Shown here one piece after another: positions 33,427 through 42,115 of a DNA stretch of 64,000 nt. A program made the translations under genes and the position numbers. The notes beneath the pieces are model-generated. The model was not told the DNA's origin, did not search any database, and saw nothing but the letters and a program-made list of their open reading frames with translations. The stretch comes from Actinomadura hibisca NBRC 15177 (GTDB lineage: Bacteria > Actinomycetota > Actinomycetes > Streptosporangiales > Streptosporangiaceae): positions 141,951 through 205,950 of the forward strand of contig NZ_BCRO01000039.1 in NCBI RefSeq assembly GCF_001552635.1. Direction: 5' to 3'. The stretch's first letter is position 1. Each line of letters starts with the position of its first letter.

Positions 33427-34157
33427 GCGCGGAACACCTCGCCGCCGTCCACGTTGACGATCTGCCCGGTCACCCAGGCGGCCGCGTCCGACAGCAGGAA
33501 CAGGCACGCGCCGACCAGGTCCTCGGGGGTGCCCATGCGCTTGAGCGCCATCCTGTCCCGCACGATCTTCTGCGACATGTTCCCCGGCACCACCGTGCGG
33601 TTGGCCTCGGTGTCGATGGGACCGGGCGCGATGGCGTTGACGCGGATGCCGAGCGAGCCCAGCTCGTGCGCGAGTTGCTGGGTGAGGCCGTTGACGCCGA
33701 CCTTGGCCAGGCCGTAGAAGCCGGAGTACTGCCAGGCGGCGGTGGAGGACTGGTTGACGATCGACCCGCCGCCGCGCGCCTGCATGTGCGGCACGACGGC
33801 GCGGGCGCACAGCAGCGCGCCGTCCATGTTCACCGCCATGAACCGCTTGTAGTAGTCCCAGTCCACGGTGAACAGGAAGTCCAGCTTCATGGTGCCGAAG
33901 ATGGCGGCGTTGTTGACCAGGTGGTCGACGCCGCCGAACCGTTCGGCCGCCGCCGCGGCCATCGCCTCGACCGACGCCGGGTCGGACACGTCGGTGCGGA
34001 CGAACAGGCCCTTGACGTCGTCGGCGACGGCCTGCCCGCGCTCGTCCACGTCGGCGACCACGACGTGCGCGCCCTCCGCCGCCAGCGCCCGCGCGTACGC
34101 CTCGCCGATGCCGCCCGCCGCGCCGGTGACGATCGCGACCTTCCCCTCGAACCTCAT
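33423..34157 (-). CDS. Short-chain dehydrogenase/reductase (ALDH operon)
   Basis: 244 residues, classical SDR. TGAAGGIG cofactor loop, LVNNAAIFG, catalytic Ser in QSSTAAW, YGLAK (Tyr-x3-Lys), NAIAPGPIDTEAN and the C-terminal VTGQIVNVDGG. Probable NAD-linked alcohol or hydroxysteroid oxidation. It is linked by 4-base overlaps on both sides. Matches Rv0769 by order. Confidence 0.93.
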   Translation of the reverse strand: MRFEGKVAIVTGAAGGIGEAYARALAAEGAHVVVADVDERGQAVADDVKGLFVRTDVSDPASVEAMAAAAAERFGGVDHLVNNAAIFGTMKLDFLFTVDWDYYKRFMAVNMDGALLCARAVVPHMQARGGGSIVNQSSTAAWQYSGFYGLAKVGVNGLTQQLAHELGSLGIRVNAIAPGPIDTEANRTVVPGNMSQKIVRDRMALKRMGTPEDLVGACLFLLSDAAAWVTGQIVNVDGGEVFRA

Positions 34158-35635
34158 GTGGTGCCCTCCGCGATCGCCTTGGTCTCCAGGTACTCCTCGA
34201 ACCCGGCCACGCCCATCTCGCGGCCGACGCCCGACTGCTTGTAGCCGCCGAACGGGACGTCCGCGCCGTACCAGACGCCGCCGTTGACGCTGACGGTCCC
34301 GGTGCGCAGCCGCGCCGCGACCGCGCGGGCCCGGTCGACATCGCCGCCGTGCACCGCGCCCGACAGCCCGTAGGGGGAGTCGTTGGCGACGCGGACGGCG
34401 TCGTCGTCGCCGTCGTGCGGCAGGATCACCAGGACCGGCCCGAAGATCTCCTCCCGGACGGTCCGCGCCTGCTCGGGGAGGCCGGTGATGAGCGTCGGCT
34501 CGATCCAGAACCCCCGGTCCCGGTCCGCGGGCCGCCCGCCGCCGCAGGCGAACGCGCCGCCCTCCTTGAGCGCCAGCTCCAGGTATCCCTCCACGCGCTC
34601 GCGCTGCCGGGCCGAGATGACGGGCCCGCAGATGGTGGAGTCGTCCTGCGGATCACCTGGGCCGAGCTTGCGCAGCGTCTTCGCCGTGATCTCGACGGCC
34701 TCGTCGTACCGGGCGCGCGGCACCAGCAGCCGCGTGGTGATGGCGCAGCCCTGCCCGGCGTGGGTGACGCCCGCGAACGCCGCGTACGAGCAGGCCGCGC
34801 GCAGGTCGGCGTCGTCCAGGACCACGAACGCCGACTTTCCGCCCAGCTCCAGGAAGACCTTCTTGAGGGTCTCGGCGGCCGAGGCCATCACCGCGCGTCC
34901 CGTCGCGGTGGACCCGGTGAACGACACGAGGTCCACGCGCGGGTCGCGCGCCAGCCGCGCCCCGATGCCGTGGTCGGAGGAGGTCACCACGTTCACGACC
35001 CCGGGCGGGATGTCGGTCTCCTCGGCGATCAGCACCCCGAGCGCGGCCGCGCACCAGGGCGTGTCGGGCGCGGGCTTGAGCACGACGGTGTTGCCCGCCG
35101 CGAGCGCGGGCCCGACCTTGGCCAGGTTGATCTGGTGCGGGAAGTTCCACGGCGTGATGGCGGCGACCACGCCGACCGGCTCGCGCACGACCCGGCGCAG
35201 GCTCGGCATGCCCATGGGCTCGGCGCGGCCGAGGTCGGTCTCCCAGGCGTAGGACTCGGCGAGGTCGGCGAACCAGCCGAGGTCGTCCACGGGGGCGTCG
35301 AGCTGGGCGCCGAAGGTGAGGAAGCGCGGCGCGCCGACCTCCCGGATCGTCAGTTCGCGCAGCTCGCCGGCGTGCCGTCGCAGGGCCTCGCGCAACTGCC
35401 GGAGGCAGCGCACGCGGAAGGCGACGTCGGTGGCCCAGGAGGACTCGTCGAACGCGCGCCGGGCGGCGGCGACGGCGACCTCCAGGTCCGCCGCGTCGGC
35501 GTCGGCGGCTTCGCCGAGCACCTCCTCGGTCGCGGGGTCGAGGGTGGGGAAGGCGCCGCCGGAGCCGGGGACCAGCCGACCGTCCAGCAGCAGCGGGGAC
35601 GGACTGTCAAGCAAGCGATCGGTTGTTCTGGACAC
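34154..35635 (-). CDS. Aldehyde dehydrogenase
   Basis: 493 residues, full length. Asn164 (TPWNFPHQIN), Glu263 (FLELGGKSAF) and the nucleophile Cys297 (HAGQGCAITTR) are all present, with the FTGSTATGRAVM cofactor loop. It oxidises an aldehyde to an acid with NAD(P)+. The GTG start lies inside an 18-base palindrome; on this strand TAGTCT stands 6 bases before it, so the mRNA is probably leaderless. First gene of a four-gene operon; Rv0768 (aldA) is the likely counterpart. Confidence 0.95.
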   Translation of the reverse strand: MSRTTDRLLDSPSPLLLDGRLVPGSGGAFPTLDPATEEVLGEAADADAADLEVAVAAARRAFDESSWATDVAFRVRCLRQLREALRRHAGELRELTIREVGAPRFLTFGAQLDAPVDDLGWFADLAESYAWETDLGRAEPMGMPSLRRVVREPVGVVAAITPWNFPHQINLAKVGPALAAGNTVVLKPAPDTPWCAAALGVLIAEETDIPPGVVNVVTSSDHGIGARLARDPRVDLVSFTGSTATGRAVMASAAETLKKVFLELGGKSAFVVLDDADLRAACSYAAFAGVTHAGQGCAITTRLLVPRARYDEAVEITAKTLRKLGPGDPQDDSTICGPVISARQRERVEGYLELALKEGGAFACGGGRPADRDRGFWIEPTLITGLPEQARTVREEIFGPVLVILPHDGDDDAVRVANDSPYGLSGAVHGGDVDRARAVAARLRTGTVSVNGGVWYGADVPFGGYKQSGVGREMGVAGFEEYLETKAIAEGTT

Positions 35636-35644
35636 CTGTCCAGA
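35627..35644. promoter_or_regulatory. Operator shared with the CYP51 operon, in a divergent leaderless promoter
   Basis: Perfect palindrome TCTGGACA-CC-TGTCCAGA. On the plus strand TTGTTC (35623-35628), 17 bases, then TACAGT (35646-35651), 7 bases before the ATG at 35659. On the minus strand TAGTCT (35647-35642) is 6 bases before the ALDH GTG (35635). The operator covers the ALDH start codon and lies in the plus-strand spacer. A near-identical palindrome is at 41536-41553. Confidence 0.85.
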
Positions 35645-35658
35645 CTACAGTTCAGGGC

Positions 35659-36330
35659 ATGACGGAGCGCAAGGACTATTCCGGCGAATTCGATCCCGAC
35701 TTCCGCTACGAGGACCTGTCGAAGGAGGCCCTGGTCCGCCTGGTGCGCGAGTACGCGCTGATCCCGCAGCTGCTGGACCGCTCCGGGCTCGCGGCCGTCG
35801 GCCTGCGCTTCGGCCAGCAGGTGGTGGAGGAGATCGCGATCGAGGAGTGGCGTGGGGCCAGCCCGATCTACACCCGGCGCATCCGCGAGATCATGAACAT
35901 CCACGGCGACGGCGTCTCGGCGATCTTCAAGTGCCTCCAGCTCGACCCCGGGTTCACCTTCTCCTACCTGGACGTCGAGTACGAGCTGATCTCCGAGGCG
36001 CACGGCTTCTTCCAGTTGCGCTCCTGCGGCGCGCTGCTGGACGTCGAGCCGTTCGGCGAGCGTTCGATCACGGGGATGTGCCACACGATCGAGGACGGCA
36101 CGTTCGACGTCACGGCCCAGGCGGTCAACCCGAAGGCCCGCGTCCGCCCGGTGCACCGCCCGCCCCGCGTCCCGGCCGGGCGCGTCCCGCACTGCCGCTG
36201 GGAAGTGATCATCGACGACGACACCCCGGTGCTGCCCGAGGCCGACATCACCCGCATGACGGCGGGCACGACCGCCGCCCGCCACCGCTTCCCGCCCCTG
36301 CGCGACGGCACGCCGCACATCCCCGGGTGA
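35659..36330 (+). CDS. Conserved hypothetical protein, possibly ATC-hydrolase-like
   Basis: 223 residues, no signal or membrane segment. A helical N-terminal half (LSKEALVRLVREYALIPQLLDRSGLAAVGLRFG; EIAIEEWRGASPIYTRRIREIMNI) precedes an alpha/beta half with Cys spaced as in L-2-amino-thiazoline-4-carboxylate hydrolase-type domains (FQLRSCGAL, GMCHTIEDG, PHCRWEVII). That resemblance is by eye and tentative. The start ATG probably is the first base of the transcript. Divergent from ALDH and sharing its operator, so co-regulated. Confidence 0.6.
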   Translation: MTERKDYSGEFDPDFRYEDLSKEALVRLVREYALIPQLLDRSGLAAVGLRFGQQVVEEIAIEEWRGASPIYTRRIREIMNIHGDGVSAIFKCLQLDPGFTFSYLDVEYELISEAHGFFQLRSCGALLDVEPFGERSITGMCHTIEDGTFDVTAQAVNPKARVRPVHRPPRVPAGRVPHCRWEVIIDDDTPVLPEADITRMTAGTTAARHRFPPLRDGTPHIPG

Positions 36331-36430
36331 CGCGCCTCACCTGGGAAGTCCGTTGTTCGGTGACAAAACCGGCGGTACCGTTCTGGACGTTTCGTCAATA
36401 AGTCCTCGCTTCCGCCCCCGGGGAGGCCGC

Positions 36431-37309
36431 GTGTCCGTCCACCTCACCGAGCCCGAGAACCTCGTTCTCCAGGCCCGTGACGTGCGCTTCGACTGGTCGC
36501 AGGTCCCGCTGCACTGGATTCCCGGCGACCCGGTGGCCACCCACCTGGTCAACGTGCTGCACCTGCTGCTGCCCGCCGGGGAGGAGTGGTTCGTCCGGGT
36601 GTTCAAGGAGGCCGTCCCCCACATCGCCGACGACCGCCTCCGCGAGGACGTGCTCGGCTTCATCGGGCAGGAGGCCGTGCACGCCTCCTCCCACGACGGG
36701 GTGCTGGACCACTTCATGGAGCAGGGGCTCGACGTGCGGCCCTTCGTCCGGCAGGCGGAGTTCCTGTTCGAGGGCCTGCTCGGCGACCGTAACCTCACCG
36801 GCGACCGCAAGCGCGCCTGGCTGTACGAGCGCATCAGCCTCATCGCCGCCATCGAGCACTTCACCGGCGTGCTCGGCGACTGGATCCTCAACGCCGAGGC
36901 CCTCGACGAGGCCGGCGCCGACCCCACCATGATGGACCTGCTGCGCTGGCACGGCGCCGAGGAGGTCGAGCACCGGCACGTCGCCCACGACCTGTTCATG
37001 CACCTGGACGGCTCCTACCCCACCCGGCTGCGCGCCATGGCCGAGACCATCACCATGCTCGCCACGCTGTGGCACCGGGGCCACCGCTTCCTCATGGCCG
37101 CCGACCCGGTCGTCAAGGGCCGCATCAAGGGCGGCGTCCACCACCTGCGCCGCACCGGCCCCGCCGGGCTCACCCCCGACGGCCGCATGGTCGCCGCCTC
37201 CGTCCGCCGCTACCTCAAGCGCTCCTACAGCCCCCTCAACGAGGGCTCCACCAGCCAGGCCCTCGCCTACCTGGCCTCCTCCCCGGCCGCGCAGGCGGCG
37301 CTGCGGTGA
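36431..37309 (+). CDS. Ferritin-like diiron protein (PF10118, 'metal-dependent hydrolase')
   Basis: 292 residues, all helical. Two ExxH pairs (Glu81-x2-His84 in GQEAVH; Glu178-x2-His181 in AEEVEH) with additional Glu at 51/52 and 142 give the E...ExxH...E...ExxH set of diiron carboxylate enzymes. The family is often labelled metal-dependent hydrolase without experimental basis. The next gene, overlapping by GTGA, is a flavin/iron-sulfur reductase, which suits an oxygenase or desaturase better. The GTG follows GGGGAGG by 6 bases. Confidence 0.82.
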   Translation: MSVHLTEPENLVLQARDVRFDWSQVPLHWIPGDPVATHLVNVLHLLLPAGEEWFVRVFKEAVPHIADDRLREDVLGFIGQEAVHASSHDGVLDHFMEQGLDVRPFVRQAEFLFEGLLGDRNLTGDRKRAWLYERISLIAAIEHFTGVLGDWILNAEALDEAGADPTMMDLLRWHGAEEVEHRHVAHDLFMHLDGSYPTRLRAMAETITMLATLWHRGHRFLMAADPVVKGRIKGGVHHLRRTGPAGLTPDGRMVAASVRRYLKRSYSPLNEGSTSQALAYLASSPAAQAALR

Positions 37310-38352
37310 GGGACCAGATCCCGCCGGACCTGCGCGGACGCCGTGCCCGCGACCCGTTCTGGGTCGCCGCGAGCGCGCTGTTCAACGGCGTCCAGCGCAT
37401 CCGCTCCCTGCGCGAACCCGTGATCCCGGCCGTCAAGCCCGTGGACCGCACCCGCGTCATGCTCGTCCAGGAGGTGCGCCGCGAGGCCGCCGACGTGGTC
37501 AGCCTCCGCCTCGGCGCCCCCGACGGCCGCATGTTGCCCGCCTGGCAGCCCGGCTGCCACCTGGACGTGCTGCTGCCCTCCGGCCGCCGCCGCCAGTACT
37601 CCCTGTGCGGCGACCCCGCCGACCGCCGCTCCTACCGCGTCGCCGTGCGCCGCCTGCCCGACGGCTCCGGCGGCTCCGCCGAGATCCACGACACCCTCGT
37701 CGAGGGCGCGTCCCTCACCGTCTCCGAACCCCGCAACGCCTTCCCGTTCCTCGTCCGCGACCGCTACCTGTTCCTCGCCGGAGGCATCGGCGTCACCCCG
37801 ATCCTCCCGATGGTCCAGGCCGCCCACCGGCTGCGCGCGGACTGGCGGCTGATCTACACCGGGCGCTCCCGCGACACCCTGCCGTTCCTGGACGAGCTGC
37901 CCGCCGAGCGCGTCACCGTCCGCACCGACGACGAGCACGGCGTGCCCGACTGCGCCGACCTGCTCGCCGACGCGGCCGGTGCCGCCGTCTACTGCTGCGG
38001 CCCCGCGCCCATGATCGACGGCGTGCGCGCCGCGTTCGCCCCCACCGGCGGCGCGACCCTCCACTTCGAACGCTTCGCGCCCGCCCCCATCACGGACGGC
38101 CGCCCCTTCGAGATCGAGCTCGCGCGCACCGGCGTCACCCTGCCCGTCCCCGCCGACCGCTCCGCGCTGGAGGTCATCAGGGACGCGCTGCCCGACGTCG
38201 CCTACTCCTGCCGCCAAGGCTTCTGCGGCACCTGCCGCGTCGGCCTGCTCGCCGGGGACGCCGACCGCCGCCATCCGGGCGACGCCGCGCCCGACTCCCT
38301 GCTGCCGTGCGTGTCCCGCGCCACCGGCGGCCGCCTCACCCTCGACCTGTGA
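37306..38352 (+). CDS. PDR/VanB-type ferredoxin reductase (FMN/NAD, C-terminal [2Fe-2S])
   Basis: 348 residues. An FMN/FAD-binding barrel (RRQYSLCGDPADRRSYRVAV), a NAD domain (FLAGGIGVTPILPMVQ; YCCGPAPMID) and a C-terminal plant-type [2Fe-2S] domain with Cys pattern YSCRQGFCGTCRVG...LLPCVS. The first about 40 residues form an extra basic arm. It passes electrons from NAD(P)H to an oxygenase. Translational coupling to the diiron protein suggests that is its partner; the nearby P450s have their own ferredoxin. Confidence 0.9.
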   Translation: MRDQIPPDLRGRRARDPFWVAASALFNGVQRIRSLREPVIPAVKPVDRTRVMLVQEVRREAADVVSLRLGAPDGRMLPAWQPGCHLDVLLPSGRRRQYSLCGDPADRRSYRVAVRRLPDGSGGSAEIHDTLVEGASLTVSEPRNAFPFLVRDRYLFLAGGIGVTPILPMVQAAHRLRADWRLIYTGRSRDTLPFLDELPAERVTVRTDDEHGVPDCADLLADAAGAAVYCCGPAPMIDGVRAAFAPTGGATLHFERFAPAPITDGRPFEIELARTGVTLPVPADRSALEVIRDALPDVAYSCRQGFCGTCRVGLLAGDADRRHPGDAAPDSLLPCVSRATGGRLTLDL

Positions 38353-38422
38353 GCGATCCTTCGCACCCATCCCCATATGCGAGGCTTAAGAGTCTTTGAC
38401 GCCGGGCCGAGGAGCATCCACC

Positions 38423-39724
<1,302 letters not shown>

Positions 39725-39806
39725 AACCCGTTGCCGCGCCCGCGACGTCCCTGGCAACGTAGGCGACGTCAGCAGGACACGAACTCTCCCGAGAGGAGGA
39801 CCGGCC

Positions 39807-39872
39807 ATGGAGCCACGCCACTATCGACTGCCCAAGGCGTCGCCGAGCCACGGCCGGTACCGGACCTCCTGA
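39807..39872 (+). CDS. Tiny ORF (21 residues) with strong ribosome-binding site
   Basis: MEPRHYRLPKASPSHGRYRT, then Ser and TGA. A GAGAGGAGGA site sits 6 bases before the ATG, much stronger than most sites in the window. The start-codon region (39800-39810) can pair with the end of the ORF (39848-39858) at 10 of 11 positions, and an inverted repeat CGTTGCC/GGCAACG lies upstream (39729-39759). It is 45 bases ahead of the tRNA cluster. It may be a leader peptide or small protein. Unproven. Confidence 0.4.
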   Translation: MEPRHYRLPKASPSHGRYRTS

Positions 39873-39917
39873 CCTCCGGCCGCGTGCACGAGTGACGCCA
39901 CCTCGGACAACACACAC

Positions 39918-39990
39918 GCGGCTCTACCCCAACGGCAGAGGGACCAGTTTCAGGAACTGGATGATCAGGGTTCGAATCCCTGGAGCCGCA
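39918..39990 (+). tRNA. tRNA with Leu anticodon CAG but short variable loop
   Basis: 73 bases. The acceptor GCGGCTC/GAGCCGC is perfect, the discriminator is A, the anticodon stem CCAGT/ACTGG is perfect with loop TTCAGGA (CAG at 39951-39953), and the T-arm is CAGGG-TTCGAAT-CCCTG. The D-stem is only about 3 bp (CCC/GGG). The variable loop is 5 bases, whereas bacterial tRNA-Leu has a long variable arm. No CCA. It looks intact, but its charging identity is doubtful. Confidence 0.8.
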
Positions 39991-39994
39991 CGAC

Positions 39995-40071
39995 GCCCTC
40001 GTAGTCCAACCGGTAGAGGCACGCGGTTGAGTACCGCGGTGGTGCAGGTTCGACTCCTGCCGAGGGCACCA
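39995..40071 (+). tRNA. tRNA with Leu anticodon GAG, short variable loop, CCA encoded
   Basis: 74 bases plus CCA. The acceptor GCCCTCG/CGAGGGC, anticodon stem CGCGG/CCGCG (loop TTGAGTA, GAG at 40029-40031) and T-stem GCAGG/CCTGC are all perfect, with discriminator A. The variable loop is 5 bases (GTGGT), again unlike class II tRNA-Leu. It begins 5 bases after the previous tRNA. It is the only tRNA in the window with a genomic CCA. Confidence 0.8.
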
Positions 40072-40072
40072 A

Positions 40073-40153
40073 GGGGCGGCGCCGACGCGGGAGAGTCGGG
40101 CCTGGCTGTAAACCAGGTGCTCAGCTGAGTGGGTTCGAATCCCACCCGCCCCA
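40073..40153 (+). tRNA. tRNA-Tyr-like (anticodon GTA), divergent
   Basis: 81 bases. The acceptor GGGGCGG/CCGCCCC, D-stem CCGA/TCGG, anticodon stem CCTGG/CCAGG (loop CTGTAAA) and T-stem GTGGG/CCCAC are all perfect. The long variable arm (TGCTCAGCTGA) fits class II tRNA-Tyr. Position 8 is C rather than the near-universal T. It starts 1 base after the preceding CCA. Confidence 0.85.
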
Positions 40154-40221
40154 CTTGCACGCCAAGACCCCCCTTCGGCAGATGCCGAAGGGGGGTCCAG
40201 CGCGACGGAAACCGGTCCCGG

Positions 40222-40974
40222 TCAGGAGTTGGGCAGGACGACCGGGGTGCCGTAGGCCGACAGTTCGATCTCCGCGACGAAGTGCACCGGCGTCCTGTCG
40301 GCGATGGCGGGTTCCGGGCCGGTGAGGACGGTGGTCTGCGTGATCTTCTTCAGCCGCTTGGTGGCCGGGTCCAGCACGAGGGTCGCCTCGATCCTCTTGC
40401 CGGCGGCCAGGCCGGCCGCGACGGGGCGGGCGGGAGCCGTCACCGTGAAGGTGGTCGCGTTCACGCGCACGACCTTCCCGCCCAGCGCGCGCAGGACGGC
40501 CCGGCTGTCGGCGTTCAGGTCGGCGGGGCTCAGCGTGCCCCGGGTGACCGCGTCGAACAGGTCGTTGACCTTCTTCCACTTGCCGCGCTTCACATAGCCG
40601 TCCTTGCCGAAGAGGCGCACCTCCTGCGTGCCGCGCAGGTAACCGGTGTGGTGGGCGCTGTCGAAGGCGCCCACGTAGCGTTCGACGTGCGGGGTCCGTC
40701 CCTTCTGGTTCAGCGTGTAGGTCGCGTTCACCTTGAAGGTCGTGACGGGGTCGCTGGAGGAGATCAGGGCCGGAGGAGCGACGGTGTCGGGGGCGTCGGG
40801 GACGAGCGCGACGCCCGTCACGGCGACGGACGCGGCCACGACGGCTCCGCCCAGCGCGGCGGCGCGGGTGCGCCGGGTGCGGCGGCCGCGCCGCACCAGC
40901 TCCTCCACCGGGGCGGCGGGGGGCGGGGTCCGTTCGGCGAGGGCGCGCAGGGCCTCGGGCAGTTCGGTGTTCAT
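40222..40974 (-). CDS. Single-pass membrane protein partnered with SigE-type sigma factor
   Basis: 250 residues. A short cytoplasmic part ends in Arg-rich RRGRRTRRTR, then one membrane segment (AALGGAVVAASVAVTGVALV) and an extracellular beta-rich domain (FKVNATYTLNQKGRTPHVERYVGAF to the end) that looks LprG/LolA-like by eye. No zinc-binding HxxxCxxC of a classical anti-sigma is seen. Its ATG overlaps the sigma-factor stop (ATGA), so it may regulate the sigma factor or be its main target. Confidence 0.75.
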   Translation of the reverse strand: MNTELPEALRALAERTPPPAAPVEELVRRGRRTRRTRAAALGGAVVAASVAVTGVALVPDAPDTVAPPALISSSDPVTTFKVNATYTLNQKGRTPHVERYVGAFDSAHHTGYLRGTQEVRLFGKDGYVKRGKWKKVNDLFDAVTRGTLSPADLNADSRAVLRALGGKVVRVNATTFTVTAPARPVAAGLAAGKRIEATLVLDPATKRLKKITQTTVLTGPEPAIADRTPVHFVAEIELSAYGTPVVLPNS

Positions 40975-41459
40975 CGGGTGGCCTCCTCGGGGGCGCGGCT
41001 GAGCGTCTCGCGCAGCCGTTTCATCGCTCGGTGGTGCTGGTTCTTGACGGTGCCGACCGAGCAGCCCAGCAGGTCGGCGACGGCACGTTCGGTCAGGTCC
41101 TCGTAGTGCCGCAGGACGACGATGGCGCGTTGCTGGCGGGGCAGGGCCAGCAGCGCGCGGCGCAGTTCGTCGTCCGGGGCGGCGGCGGGGTCGGCGGTGG
41201 TCGCCTCGGGCGGTCGGTCGGTCAGGGTCTCCCGGCGCCGTCGCCGCCACCAGCTCACGTTGCCGTTGGCCAGCATCCGGCGCAGGTAGGCGTCGGGGTC
41301 GCCGGACGCCACGCGCCGCCAGCGCACGTAGAGGCGCACCAGGCAGTCCTGGAGCAGTTCCTCGGCGCGGTGGGGGTCTCCGGTCAGCAGGACGGCGGTC
41401 CGGAAGTGCCGGTTCCAGGCCGCGGCCACGAACGCGGCGTAGTCCTCGGTGTCGCTCAC
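40971..41459 (-). CDS. SigE-family ECF RNA polymerase sigma factor
   Basis: 162 residues. Region 2 (YAAFVAAAWNRHFRTAVLLTGDPHRAEELLQDCLVRLYVRW) and region 4 (LRRALLALPRQQRAIVVLRHYEDLTERAVADLLGCSVGTVKNQHHRAMKRLRE) are typical of the actinobacterial SigE family of ECF sigma factors. It directs RNA polymerase to a stress or envelope regulon. GTG start. It is divergent from the TetR gene, and their promoters share 85 bases. Confidence 0.92.
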   Translation of the reverse strand: MSDTEDYAAFVAAAWNRHFRTAVLLTGDPHRAEELLQDCLVRLYVRWRRVASGDPDAYLRRMLANGNVSWWRRRRRETLTDRPPEATTADPAAAPDDELRRALLALPRQQRAIVVLRHYEDLTERAVADLLGCSVGTVKNQHHRAMKRLRETLSRAPEEATR

Positions 41460-41507
41460 ACCGGTCTAACGCCGTACCGGGCGCGAAGGGTTGGCAGCCG
41501 GACGATG

Positions 41508-41553
41508 TTGCGCCGGGGAAAGTGGTGAACTAGTGTCTGGACACGTGTCCGGA
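41508..41553 (+). promoter_or_regulatory. Leaderless promoter and operator of the tetR-CYP51 operon
   Basis: TTGCGC (41508-41513), a 17-base spacer and TAGTGT (41531-41536) lie 8 bases before the GTG at 41545. Palindrome TCTGGACA-CG-TGTCCGGA (41536-41553), one mismatch, covers the start codon. The arms are the same as at 35627-35644. Confidence 0.8.
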
Positions 41554-42102
41554 AAATTGACGACCGAACCCACCCGACGCCGCCTGACCGAGCGGCAGGC
41601 CGACACCGTGCGGCGGCTCACCGACGCCGCGGTGGACGAGGTCCGCGAGGCCGGGTACGAGGGCCTGACCGTGCGCAACGTCGCCAAGCGCGCGGGCGTC
41701 GCCCCGGCCACCGCCTACACCTACTTCGCCTCCAAGAACCATCTCATCACCGAGGTCTTCTGGCGGCGGCTCAGCGCGCTGCCGCCGGTCACCGGCGACG
41801 TGGTGGCGGTGCTGCGCGAGATCGCGCTGCTGGTCTCCGACGAACCCGAGCTGGCCGCCGCCTGCACCACCGCGATGCTCGGCACCGACCCCGACGTGCG
41901 CGAGCTGCGGGTGCGCATCGGCCTCGCCATCCGGCGGCGGCTGGAGGAGGCGCTCGGCGACGGCGCCGACCCCAAGGTGGTCGGGGCCCTGGAGCTGGCC
42001 TACGCGGGCGCGCTGGTGCACGCCGGCATGGGCTACACCTCGTACGCGCGCATGGCGGACCGACTGGCCGAGATGGCGGAGCTCATCCTGCCCGACTCTT
42101 AG
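41545..42102 (+). CDS. TetR family regulator of the CYP51 regulon
   Basis: 185 residues. Helix-turn-helix (VRRLTDAAVDEVREAGYEGLTVRNVAKRAGVAPATAYTYFASKNHLITEVFWRR) and a helical ligand domain. I chose the GTG that lies within the operator, because a good promoter sits 8 bases before it; a GTG at 41533 is the alternative. It heads the P450 operon. The same palindrome at the ALDH promoter makes it the likely regulator of both. It corresponds to Rv0767c as I recall. Confidence 0.9.
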   Translation: MSGKLTTEPTRRRLTERQADTVRRLTDAAVDEVREAGYEGLTVRNVAKRAGVAPATAYTYFASKNHLITEVFWRRLSALPPVTGDVVAVLREIALLVSDEPELAAACTTAMLGTDPDVRELRVRIGLAIRRRLEEALGDGADPKVVGALELAYAGALVHAGMGYTSYARMADRLAEMAELILPDS

Positions 42103-42115
42103 TGAGGTGACGGCT

